In this document: positions 33,488 through 41,143 of the stretch, piece by piece
Layout of the letters: every line of letters begins with the position of its first letter
Position numbering within the stretch: position 1 is the stretch's first letter
Source: an uncultured Bacteroidales bacterium
Lineage (GTDB): Bacteria > Bacteroidota > Bacteroidia > Bacteroidales > WCHB1-69
Reading direction: 5' to 3'
Assembly: GCA_900315705.1 (NCBI GenBank)
Contig: ONAB01000010.1
Span: forward strand, 1-64,000
Length of the DNA stretch: 64,000 bases
Position numbers and translations under genes: made by a program
The notes under the pieces: generated by a model
What the model saw: the letters and a program-made list of their open reading frames with translations, nothing else
Databases searched by the model: none
Told to the model about the DNA's origin: nothing

Positions 33488-34615
33488 TCAAAGTCGTTCT
33501 AACCAATGCGAAAAGAAAACATCGTTGACCGAGTATTCGGTGCGGTGGAGGGTGGTCTCGGCATTCAGCAATCCTTTTTCGCACAGAGAGTCAGTTTGTT
33601 TGCGGGCGGTTGAAGGGGTTCCAATTTTGTGTTTTCTTAAAAATTCCGCTGATGTGATTTGTGTCACACTGCCCTCCTTAGCGATGGCAATCATGAAATT
33701 CCATTGTTTCTCGGTCAGCATCTGGCGATATTGGAGATAAACCGCCTCCCCCTGCTGCATCAACTGGGCGCAGGCGTGTTTCACATCGTCAAGTCCAATA
33801 TCGGTAGCACCGTTGTCATAAATGGTGTGACATAACTGCTGGGTGTAAAAGGTATGCCGGCGGGTCCATTCAAGAATAAAATCCGCAGCTTCGTGTTGGA
33901 TAGTTCGATTCTTTTGGTTGAAAAGTTTGACAATGAATGTTTTGTATTTTTCAATTGGAATCTTATCAAGGGTAATGAAGGCGGTGCTGGAGTAAAACGG
34001 TTTGCGTGCGTTGGCAAAAATGTCAGTCATTATATGCTTTTTGCTACCGCAAAAGATAAACGTGATATTCTTTGTCTGCTGTATGTAGGTGCGCAACAGC
34101 GCCTCCATATTCTGTTCCGGATATTCACGAATTTGCTGGAACTCGTCAATGGCCAACACGATGGGGGTGTTTTGGCTGTCCAAAAACTCAAACAAACCAC
34201 GCAGGGTGTACTCTTTTTCGTGGGCGGTCTGGTAAGAGATTTGCAATTGGGGCTCGCCGGTGATGGGGTCGAACGAGATTTGTGGACGAAGTGCTTTAAT
34301 GAATAACATGAGTTTGTCCAAGAGGGAGCTTTTGGGACGAAAAGCCCGCATAGCCGCTTCCGCCATCATCTTGATGAAATCGTCCATATTCTGGGAGGCG
34401 AAAATATCCATATAGATGGTCTGGATATCGGGATGTGTGATCGATAGTTCGTCAAACAGCCGCAGAATCAGGCCGGTTTTACCGATACGTCTTTGGGAGA
34501 TGAGGGTGGTGTCGGTGTGACCAGTGGTGTTGTGAAGCAGCTGTTGGAGCTCTTCTTCACGGTCGCAGAACAGTTCTTTTGACTCGTACGATTTGATAAT
34601 GAATGGGTTATCCAT
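33488..34615 (-). CDS. ATP-binding protein of the archaeal-type ATPase (STAND-like) family
   Basis: 375 residues. Walker A is 'SQRRIGKTGLI' (residues ~40-50), preceded by 'LFCDREEELQQLL', and Walker B is 'IVLAIDEFQQI'. A sensor-1-like 'ITFIFCGSKKHIM' follows, and a C-terminal winged helix ('GSVTQITSAEFLRKHKIGTP', 'DSLCEKGLLNAE') ends the protein. This is the Arch_ATPase/PF01637 layout common in Bacteroidetes. Their role is mostly unknown; some such ATPases sense signals. The gene is AT-rich. A palindromic direct repeat lies upstream (34661-34693). It is followed after 12 bp by the PLD nuclease gene. Confidence 0.85.
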   Translation of the reverse strand: MDNPFIIKSYESKELFCDREEELQQLLHNTTGHTDTTLISQRRIGKTGLILRLFDELSITHPDIQTIYMDIFASQNMDDFIKMMAEAAMRAFRPKSSLLDKLMLFIKALRPQISFDPITGEPQLQISYQTAHEKEYTLRGLFEFLDSQNTPIVLAIDEFQQIREYPEQNMEALLRTYIQQTKNITFIFCGSKKHIMTDIFANARKPFYSSTAFITLDKIPIEKYKTFIVKLFNQKNRTIQHEAADFILEWTRRHTFYTQQLCHTIYDNGATDIGLDDVKHACAQLMQQGEAVYLQYRQMLTEKQWNFMIAIAKEGSVTQITSAEFLRKHKIGTPSTARKQTDSLCEKGLLNAETTLHRTEYSVNDVFFSHWLERL

Positions 34616-34660
34616 GACGATTCATTTTATAGCGGCTGCAAAAATACACAATTTTTCAAA

Positions 34661-34693
34661 ATTACACAAAAGGTGTAATACAAAAGGTGTAAA
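34661..34693. promoter_or_regulatory. Candidate operator: palindrome plus direct repeat
   Basis: ATTACAC AAAAG GTGTAAT (34661-34679) is immediately followed by a second ACAAAAGGTGTAA copy. It lies 46-78 bp upstream of the ATPase start at 34615, a fitting place for a repressor site. The binding protein is not known; autoregulation is possible. Confidence 0.45.
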
Positions 34694-34773
34694 ATGTTTT
34701 TTTGCAAAGTCACTCCTCGAAACTCATAAACTCGCCGATGAGGATACCGAGGAAGATGATGACGGCTCTCTTT

Positions 34774-35232
34774 CTACAACTTCTTATAAAAGACAAACAC
34801 TTTTTTCGCACCTTGCTCCACAGAGAAGTTGGTGAGCAACTCCAGTTGGCGGACATAGCCGATGGAGCGTTCACGGATGATTTCGGTGAGGGAAGTGGTT
34901 ATGGTGCTGTCCACAGGGTTCTCTGAAGTGGTGATGACGAGATCCGAGGTGATGGTGGAACCGTTGAAGAAGGTGCTGACTTGCCGCTGTGCCTTGACCA
35001 TACCCACGCGGTTCATATCCGACTCGGAACTATAGTTGGCGACAGGTAGCACCACCACAGAGAGGATGTACTCGTTGTCGTAGTCCTGCATCACTTTCAC
35101 ACCCTCGAACGGCGCATTGCGGTACATCCTCTCCACAAACATCGACAGTTCGGTTTTGTCGTTGTTGAAACCTTGGGCACTAACGGACAGCGCGGTGAAC
35201 AGGAGTGTAAGATTAATCAGAAGTTTTTTCAT
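34774..35232 (-). CDS. Small secreted protein of the DUF6175-associated cassette
   Basis: 152 residues with a signal peptide ending 'ALSVSAQ'. The mature domain mixes helix and strand ('TELSMFVERMYRNAPFEGVK', 'EYILSVVVLPVANYSS') and ends 'AKKVFVFYKKL'. No catalytic residues stand out. I recognise it only as a conserved unknown of Bacteroidetes. Composition is GC-richer than that of the gene immediately upstream (35246-35638), matching the secreted cassette farther upstream. It is 13 bp downstream of the small P-loop gene. Confidence 0.75.
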   Translation of the reverse strand: MKKLLINLTLLFTALSVSAQGFNNDKTELSMFVERMYRNAPFEGVKVMQDYDNEYILSVVVLPVANYSSESDMNRVGMVKAQRQVSTFFNGSTITSDLVITTSENPVDSTITTSLTEIIRERSIGYVRQLELLTNFSVEQGAKKVFVFYKKL

Positions 35233-35245
35233 AATGTGAAGATTT

Positions 35246-35638
35246 TCAGATTAAAGCCATTATTTCATTCATAGCGCGAAGATTATCTGCATCATTAGCT
35301 TCAATCTTGTTAATTAGAGGGTACACATTCATATACACGTTCTGTAATCGTCTGACAGGAAGTATATTGCTAATATTACATGCGCATATTAACACATCAC
35401 AATTTAGTTTGTCATAATCCGTCATAATCCGATTGACTTCCCGCGAATAATCACCTCTACTAAAAAATGCCACTTTCTGATCGTTGTATTGAATAATTGC
35501 TTTGAAATCGTTATTTTCAACAACTTCTCGAGTGCAGATGTCTTCTGCCTGGGAATCATCTTTTAACTTTTTATACACCATATTAATGGTTGTTGTTTTT
35601 CCACAACTTGACGGACCGTAGAGCATAATAATCTTCAT
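35246..35638 (-). CDS. Small P-loop NTPase
   Basis: 130 residues. Walker A is 'GPSSCGKTTT' near the N-terminus, and a hydrophobic strand 'CDVLICACNI' takes the place of Walker B. There is no signal peptide, so it is cytosolic. The small size and the 'ICTREVVENNDFKAIIQYND' stretch recall nucleoside/shikimate-kinase-like or zeta-type small NTPases, but the substrate cannot be told. It is strongly AT-rich and sits between genes for secreted proteins, so it may be a later insertion into that cassette. Confidence 0.7.
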   Translation of the reverse strand: MKIIMLYGPSSCGKTTTINMVYKKLKDDSQAEDICTREVVENNDFKAIIQYNDQKVAFFSRGDYSREVNRIMTDYDKLNCDVLICACNISNILPVRRLQNVYMNVYPLINKIEANDADNLRAMNEIMALI

Positions 35639-35693
35639 AATTACTAAATTTTAAGAATATATAATATGTTCACTTTTTATAGCCGACTAATTA

Positions 35694-37379
35694 TTAATCA
35701 TCTGTGGAGTCTTCTGTCTCCTTTCTCTGGAGTTTCAGTTGCTCAAACTCTTCCTTCGACAATCGACCGTATAATTTGATGTCTAAGAAAAGTGGTTCCT
35801 CTCCAAATTCGTATTCTTCATCCATCATTAGGTCGTAAAATTCCTGACCATTGAAGATGAAAGTAGCACTGTCGCCTACATGCATCATACGGATTGCGGC
35901 ATACAGATCATTATAATCAACAGAATCCATTTCTATTTCATTGTAAGTTAATGGTATTAATGTTGAATCCTCTGTCCTCAATATGAAATTGACCCCCACC
36001 AAATCCCCTGTTTTAGGTTTGGCAGCTTCTTTATGGATTTTATCATAGAATTTGTAATAAATCCCTGTGGTTTCGTCTCTTTCATACTCTTTAAGAACAT
36101 CTTCCGCTTTACGTACTGATATACTTGTTATTTTAGAGATCTCATCTAATGTGTATGTGATTCTTCCTGAAATTATGGCATATTTTACTAAATGATCATT
36201 ATTTTCTCGAGACAACAATATTTTATGATTAGTACCACATACATCATTATAATAACAGGGTGATGATGGCCAACTATTACACCAATCTTTTCCATAATAC
36301 GAAAATTCCAGATTGGCATTTTTCCCGTCGTTAAGTGGATAACATGGATTTTTAAAAGAGGGTATTGTTATTTTTTTAAGATTATCTTCAACATAGATGT
36401 TTTTAAACATTTCGCGAATTCCTTTTTGTTGTAATTCTTCTATAAGATTAACGGAAACTCTTGAACGAAAATAAAAAGGCTCTTCTTTATATTGATTTTT
36501 AATTGTAAAACGAATTCCGTGATTGGCATCTTGCTCTTCTTCAATAGGAATATGCCAATAACTACAATATTTTTTCAACATGTTAATATTCTCAACATCA
36601 GTAGAGCCGAACCACTTCTTAGTGACTATGCGCCCACTATACATACGCCAAGTTTCGATACCACCAAGACTTAGAAGGAATATATTATTAAAGAAATTAT
36701 TTGCCACACGTAATTGATATGTGTTTTTGTTAACTTCTGAATATTTATTTCGTTCTGAATTAGACAGCGAAATAGATGTTAATGTGTGATACATAATATC
36801 TATCATAGAAACCATATTGTTATTTGGTTTGGCTGCTATATAATAAGACACATAGTATTGGGTATCGCTATATGTTTTAGGCTCTTCAACCTTAATCTCA
36901 TAATCAAACAGTGTCGGCAGCATAGTTTCCAACTGTTTGCAAAGGTTTTCCACTGCTTTTTCCTCGGCTTGTTTGTCAAACTCCATCTTCTTGATGTTCA
37001 TAGCAAAAAGACCGCCTTTCAGTTCGGCTTCCATACCTTTGCTTTCGGCAAAGGAGACTAATTTGTCGATACTTACTGTGGCTGAGAGGGTGACAAACGT
37101 ATTGCCATCAGGCATCTTGTTCTCGCTTACGTATTCGTACTTTTTGATGTTGCCCGAGGAGAGCGACACTATCTCATCCGCCACCAATTGGTCGTTCAGC
37201 ACAGTGGTGTTGGCTGACACGAAGGTGCCGTATGCCTGCTCAATAGCACTGCGCAAGGCTTTGAAAGTGGCCTCTTCCTTGTCTTTACCTTCTCCTGATA
37301 CCACCAAATTCACTTCATTTTGCGCCCAAAGGGTGCAAGTCACCAAACAAAAGGCGATGATAGTCATTAGTTTTTTCAT
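35694..37379 (-). CDS. Secreted LPP20/FlgT-like protein with C-terminal FKBP-like domain
   Basis: About 561 residues from the ATG at 37379 (MKKLMTI...); another ATG at 37388 is equally possible, while one at 37415 would overlap the preceding stop. Signal peptide ends 'TCTLWAQ'. Residues ~20-170 are LPP20/FlgT-N-like: 'VVSGEGKDKEEATFKALRSA', then 'TVSIDKLVSFAESKG'. A ~260-residue middle part is unrecognised. The last ~100 residues look FKBP-like ('KTGDLVGVNFILRT', 'MHVGDSATFIFNGQEFYD', 'LFLDIKLYG'), though the active-site aromatic set cannot be checked. The C-terminal two thirds are visibly AT-richer than the N-terminal third, as if joined by recombination. Confidence 0.8.
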   Translation of the reverse strand: MKKLMTIIAFCLVTCTLWAQNEVNLVVSGEGKDKEEATFKALRSAIEQAYGTFVSANTTVLNDQLVADEIVSLSSGNIKKYEYVSENKMPDGNTFVTLSATVSIDKLVSFAESKGMEAELKGGLFAMNIKKMEFDKQAEEKAVENLCKQLETMLPTLFDYEIKVEEPKTYSDTQYYVSYYIAAKPNNNMVSMIDIMYHTLTSISLSNSERNKYSEVNKNTYQLRVANNFFNNIFLLSLGGIETWRMYSGRIVTKKWFGSTDVENINMLKKYCSYWHIPIEEEQDANHGIRFTIKNQYKEEPFYFRSRVSVNLIEELQQKGIREMFKNIYVEDNLKKITIPSFKNPCYPLNDGKNANLEFSYYGKDWCNSWPSSPCYYNDVCGTNHKILLSRENNDHLVKYAIISGRITYTLDEISKITSISVRKAEDVLKEYERDETTGIYYKFYDKIHKEAAKPKTGDLVGVNFILRTEDSTLIPLTYNEIEMDSVDYNDLYAAIRMMHVGDSATFIFNGQEFYDLMMDEEYEFGEEPLFLDIKLYGRLSKEEFEQLKLQRKETEDSTDD

Positions 37380-37408
37380 TTTACCCATTTTATTAAGTTT
37401 TAAGATGT

Positions 37409-38377
37409 TTACCATATTATGTATTCTCGTTTCGGCTGGTTTTGAGCGAAAGCTATTGCCACCTCCTTGGCCGCCTGTATGCCCATCCGCCTCAACTCTT
37501 GTTCATTACGGGCAGCATCACGTTCTTGCCGCACGCAGTCGTTGTATTGGCGGAGCTGGAATTGCCAGGTACGTTCCTCATCCTGTTTGATTTTTGCCGT
37601 GATGTCGCTGATGAGTTTGGAGACTTCTTCCTGACAATCGGCAGCAGGATTAATCTGTCTCAGATAATTGACGGCCTCTTCCGCACCAGCCTCATCTTGA
37701 GATTGAGCCCAAGCGGTTCGCGCCAACTTCAGCAACTGTTGTCCCTCCGCATTGATTTTGGCCTGCCAAATCTGTACCATTGCATTTTGGCAGTGGGCAT
37801 AACAGTCCGTGCCAATATTGGGGATACATGCCAACGTGTAGATAGCCTCGTCATATTGCTGTCGTTTGGCCAGTCCCTGCGCTTCCGCATAGATGGATTC
37901 GCAATGTTGTTGGTAATACTGCACAATCTTACCTTTGGCCTGCTTCAGAAAAACGGCAATCTGTTTGTCGTTCTTCCGTATCTGTTTGAAAGCCTCCATA
38001 TAGGCTTTGGTAAGGTTGGTGCCAATGCCCACCATTGTCAGAGAAGTAGATGCAAAGAGTTTGTTATCTATTGCATCACCTACCTGTAACGTAATGTTCA
38101 AGGTCTGCGAAATCCGTTGCGGTGACCCTGCCACAATGTCCTTCTGCAACACATCCACCTTTGCAGTGAGAATGAAGCGGTCGCAAACCACCAAGTCGGC
38201 TGTCCCGTTTTCTGTAGCTATATTTTCGAGTTGGTTTTCCAAGAATTGTAGCGCGGCTTCGGGAATCTCGCTGTTTTTTGGCATATATATGCACAACAAG
38301 ACATTTGCGTCCGATTGCGCCATCATACAGGATAGAAATCCTGTCATTAGGAGCGTTATAAAGATTATCCTTTTCAT
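37409..38377 (-). CDS. Secreted LPP20-like protein of the DUF6175 cassette
   Basis: 322 residues with a signal peptide ending 'SCMMAQ'. The N-terminal half resembles CsgG/LPP20-type domains ('ADLVVCDRF', 'SQTLNITLQVGDAIDNKLFA', a 'GIGTNLTKAYMEAFKQI' helix). The C-terminal half is long, helical and Gln/Ala/Arg-rich ('QDEERTWQFQLRQYND'), probably a coiled coil. Cysteines occur in the TPR-like middle ('YTLACIPNIGTDCYAHCQ'). It is periplasmic or anchored through a partner. The gene lies 27 bp after the DUF6175 gene and 29 bp before the FlgT-like gene. Confidence 0.78.
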   Translation of the reverse strand: MKRIIFITLLMTGFLSCMMAQSDANVLLCIYMPKNSEIPEAALQFLENQLENIATENGTADLVVCDRFILTAKVDVLQKDIVAGSPQRISQTLNITLQVGDAIDNKLFASTSLTMVGIGTNLTKAYMEAFKQIRKNDKQIAVFLKQAKGKIVQYYQQHCESIYAEAQGLAKRQQYDEAIYTLACIPNIGTDCYAHCQNAMVQIWQAKINAEGQQLLKLARTAWAQSQDEAGAEEAVNYLRQINPAADCQEEVSKLISDITAKIKQDEERTWQFQLRQYNDCVRQERDAARNEQELRRMGIQAAKEVAIAFAQNQPKREYIIW

Positions 38378-38404
38378 ATTAATGTTTTTTTGATGTTGCT
38401 ATTA

Positions 38405-39367
38405 TTATTTTTCACCCAATACAAGAATAGCCTCACCGAGACCGCGAATCATCACTTTGGCGGTGATGAGAAAGGGTTCCTTTTTAAGGTATCGTTGCAA
38501 CTGTACGGCGAAAGCACGGGCATCCAAGGCTTTGCCGTTTACATCGCACAGTGGAATCATTACTTGCTCAAACTGGGCAAAATTTTCCGTGCCATCGGTC
38601 AGGTTATATTGGCCGTTCACCGTGTTGGAGGCCATCCATTCGTCTATCCAGTCGGTAAGTTCCTTGTCACCAAATTCGGTTTCGAGATTCTTGTCCCAAT
38701 TGTCCCAGCATCTTATGGTCAATACAATCTCCCTGCCATTGGTCTCCATCCGGTTGTACCATGAGGTCAATTGCTTGTCAAAAGTGGTAATATTTTCGCG
38801 GATAGTATTAGCCAGTAATCGGGGTATAATCTCTTCGGAAGCCGCACTGGTGCCGCTATAGGTGGCGATGCGCTTGCTAGTATAGGTGTCAAACGCCTCA
38901 ATGGTAAACGAGACAGAATGGCCGACCGCTTCTTTGTTCACTTTCCACCAGATTTGCAGCAGAATGTCAGCTTTGACACGTCTTTTGAGCACATCCAACG
39001 GGGATTCCGAAAGGTAGGAACGGCTTGTGGAACTTGTGGTCACGTTGTCCTCTTGCGCACGAGCCGTGATGGCTTTCAGTTCCTGTTCTGCATCCTTGAC
39101 ACTGTAGCCGAAGTCGGTGAGCAACGCACCCACGTTTGCAATCACCATCGGCAGTTCCGAGTCCTGTTGGAATGCGGTCAGATAGTCTGGTATTTTCACT
39201 TCCGTTCCTTGATTGTCGTAAGTTGTCATAAAGTAGCGTGCGGCACACCAATTGTCGCTTGGCAGTATAGTAAGGGTGGGTTTCTTGACGGAACCTTGTC
39301 CGTATCCATTTTGTGTGATGGCAGTGAGAATGCACAGCATCACCAAAAACATCGTTCTCTTTTTCAT
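38405..39367 (-). CDS. DUF6175 family secreted protein
   Basis: 320 residues from the ATG at 39367. Signal peptide ends 'NGYGQ'. The DUF6175 pattern is clear: 'KPTLTILPSDNWCAARYFMT', 'DNQGTEVKIPDY', 'ESPLDVLKRRVKADILLQIW', 'SFTIEAFDTYTSKRIA' and the closing 'GLGEAILVLGEK'. The family is restricted to Bacteroidetes as far as I know, and is usually clustered with LPP20-like secreted proteins. Function unknown; an outer-membrane or periplasmic assembly is plausible because CsgG/LpoB-like folds recur in its neighbours. It is the first gene of the secreted cassette. Confidence 0.85.
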   Translation of the reverse strand: MKKRTMFLVMLCILTAITQNGYGQGSVKKPTLTILPSDNWCAARYFMTTYDNQGTEVKIPDYLTAFQQDSELPMVIANVGALLTDFGYSVKDAEQELKAITARAQEDNVTTSSTSRSYLSESPLDVLKRRVKADILLQIWWKVNKEAVGHSVSFTIEAFDTYTSKRIATYSGTSAASEEIIPRLLANTIRENITTFDKQLTSWYNRMETNGREIVLTIRCWDNWDKNLETEFGDKELTDWIDEWMASNTVNGQYNLTDGTENFAQFEQVMIPLCDVNGKALDARAFAVQLQRYLKKEPFLITAKVMIRGLGEAILVLGEK

Positions 39368-39468
39368 AATATCCTGAATTAAATTGTACAAAAACTACGC
39401 TACTTGTCAATTACAGTTAAATGCCTACTCTGTTGGACGCTTTTCGGTGGGAGCGTTAAGGGGGTGTT

Positions 39469-40611
39469 TTATAATGCAAGGTTCTGCTGTTTCACTATTT
39501 CCAGTAATTCTTTGATACAGCTAATAAAAGCATCAGCTACTTTGCCGTTGAAGATGTCTTCAAATGTGTCAGAATTCCACCAATAATAAGGTTCAGGAAA
39601 ATTCTTCCACAGCCAATTGCCATTATGTCTGTAATTACTGAGCTTGATGTCTTGAGGGCGTCCAGCAGGCCAATTAATTCCATATACAAGGCCGTCGGTG
39701 CCACCATATTTGTCAAATTCAAACACTATCAAGGCATTATGCCAATATTCAACTTCAATTCCGATGCTGGAATACGCCCCTTCCCCATAATCAAAATGAG
39801 AGAGTGTGCATTCTGGTAACTCCTTCAATTTATCCTCTAATTGCGGTTTGAAAACCGTATAGACAATTTGTTTCTTTATTTCTTGAAAATTGGATGCCAC
39901 TAATGCGGCTGTTTGGAAATTTTCTTGGTTTGCCATCAAATCGACAATGGCATTTTTGATATTGTCTTCGCTATTCATACCTGTTAAATTTTTGATTAAT
40001 GAAATGTATTGGTTGATGGTCTCTCTAACGAGCGGTTTGTTGTATGCATCTCTCGCGCATTGTTCGAGCCACGGCAAAATATCGTTCCGATAGGAAATGA
40101 GTTGAATATCATTGTCGGATAGTCCTTTGAGGGAATCAGGCGAAGGTTCATGTCCGTCCAACGTGAGATAAAGCAATCGGAACCCTCCAGTGTGGTTGGC
40201 AGTTGCGTAGTCATAATACCGCTTCATCTGCGCATCTTGGTCAACTGCATAGATTTTGTTCTCTATGACGATAGCCTTATGATCGAGATTGTCCGCAATC
40301 AAAATGTCGATTCGGCCATCGCCAGTGAAGTGCTCTACTTGAACGGTGCATCGTTCGGTGACAAGATTAAGATCGGCACAGCCAGTTTTCGCAATGAAAG
40401 ATTCGAGAAAAGCATTTTTCATACCATGGTCGCCGTCAGGATTCAGTAGCGAGGCAAGGAACGCCGAATGGGTCTCCATTTCGGCCGTTTCCATTCTCAG
40501 CACACTGAACACATTGAAGTGTTCGCCCCTTTTACGGGCTTCTTCTTTTTGTTTGTTGTCCAACTCGACATGACGTCGAATTTTTGATAATAGATTTTGA
40601 ATGTTTTCCAT
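39469..40611 (-). CDS. PD-(D/E)XK nuclease superfamily protein
   Basis: 380 residues from the ATG at 40611 ('MENIQNLLSKIRRHVELDNK'). The catalytic core is 'GDGRIDILIADNLDHKAIVI' followed by 'ENKIYA', a D...(E)xK arrangement, then 'DQDAQMKRYYDYA'. The N-terminal 'FNVFSVLRMETAEMETHSAF' is the usual start of this PD-(D/E)XK group (PF14281-like), often found near phage-defence or restriction genes. C-terminal ~130 residues form a separate domain with many Trp and Tyr. AT-rich, single gene. A defence role is possible but no partner gene adjoins it. Confidence 0.82.
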   Translation of the reverse strand: MENIQNLLSKIRRHVELDNKQKEEARKRGEHFNVFSVLRMETAEMETHSAFLASLLNPDGDHGMKNAFLESFIAKTGCADLNLVTERCTVQVEHFTGDGRIDILIADNLDHKAIVIENKIYAVDQDAQMKRYYDYATANHTGGFRLLYLTLDGHEPSPDSLKGLSDNDIQLISYRNDILPWLEQCARDAYNKPLVRETINQYISLIKNLTGMNSEDNIKNAIVDLMANQENFQTAALVASNFQEIKKQIVYTVFKPQLEDKLKELPECTLSHFDYGEGAYSSIGIEVEYWHNALIVFEFDKYGGTDGLVYGINWPAGRPQDIKLSNYRHNGNWLWKNFPEPYYWWNSDTFEDIFNGKVADAFISCIKELLEIVKQQNLAL

Positions 40612-41143
40612 ATCTTTTCTGTTTATTCCAACTTTACGTCCCGTTTTAGCAACATCCCATCTGCGTCCCGCAGACGGCTCCATACCCAAACCAATACGAA
40701 AACAGCGCACCCCTTCCGCCCTTCAGGTAGAAAAGGCATCGCCAAACGCCACGAGACACTGAAAAACCGAAAAGAGTACGCCTATGGCAGACGTACCTAT
40801 CAGTGCGACCTGTCTCTAAGATTTGGCGATTTCTTTCTACAGACACACCATAGCTTACGCTATCTTCAAATACGCTGCAAACATACAAAATATTTCTGTT
40901 CGGCATACTCTTCTCTCTTTTTCGCCTGCAAAAATAAGGGACAACTGTGTCGTTCCACAGCACAGTGCCGCCTGCCATGGGAAATGTGGGACGGGAAACC
41001 TCCGTAGAACCATAATGGTCGTTTGCCTGTTTCATACGGCAAAAATAACCATTTGTGCTTTGCGCACGTTGGTTCTAGTTTGTTCTAATTCGGGGGGGGG
41101 GCTTCGATTCCATGCAAAAAGGTGATAGCGTGGTCGTGCGACC
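40612..41143. other. 530-bp spacer, status unresolved
   Basis: A 130-codon frame is open on the minus strand (40646-41035) but its composition (many Cys, Arg, Trp, Gly) and lack of promoter or signal argue against a gene. Short palindromes such as AGCTTACGCT-like pieces occur. A run of ten G (41092-41101) lies ~45 bp after the kinase stop. I recognise no RNA family. Confidence 0.4.

Noticed and set aside
41092-41101. Phase-variable G10 tract
   Set aside because: It lies downstream of a stop codon and not in a promoter or coding sequence, so length change would not switch a gene in any obvious way.
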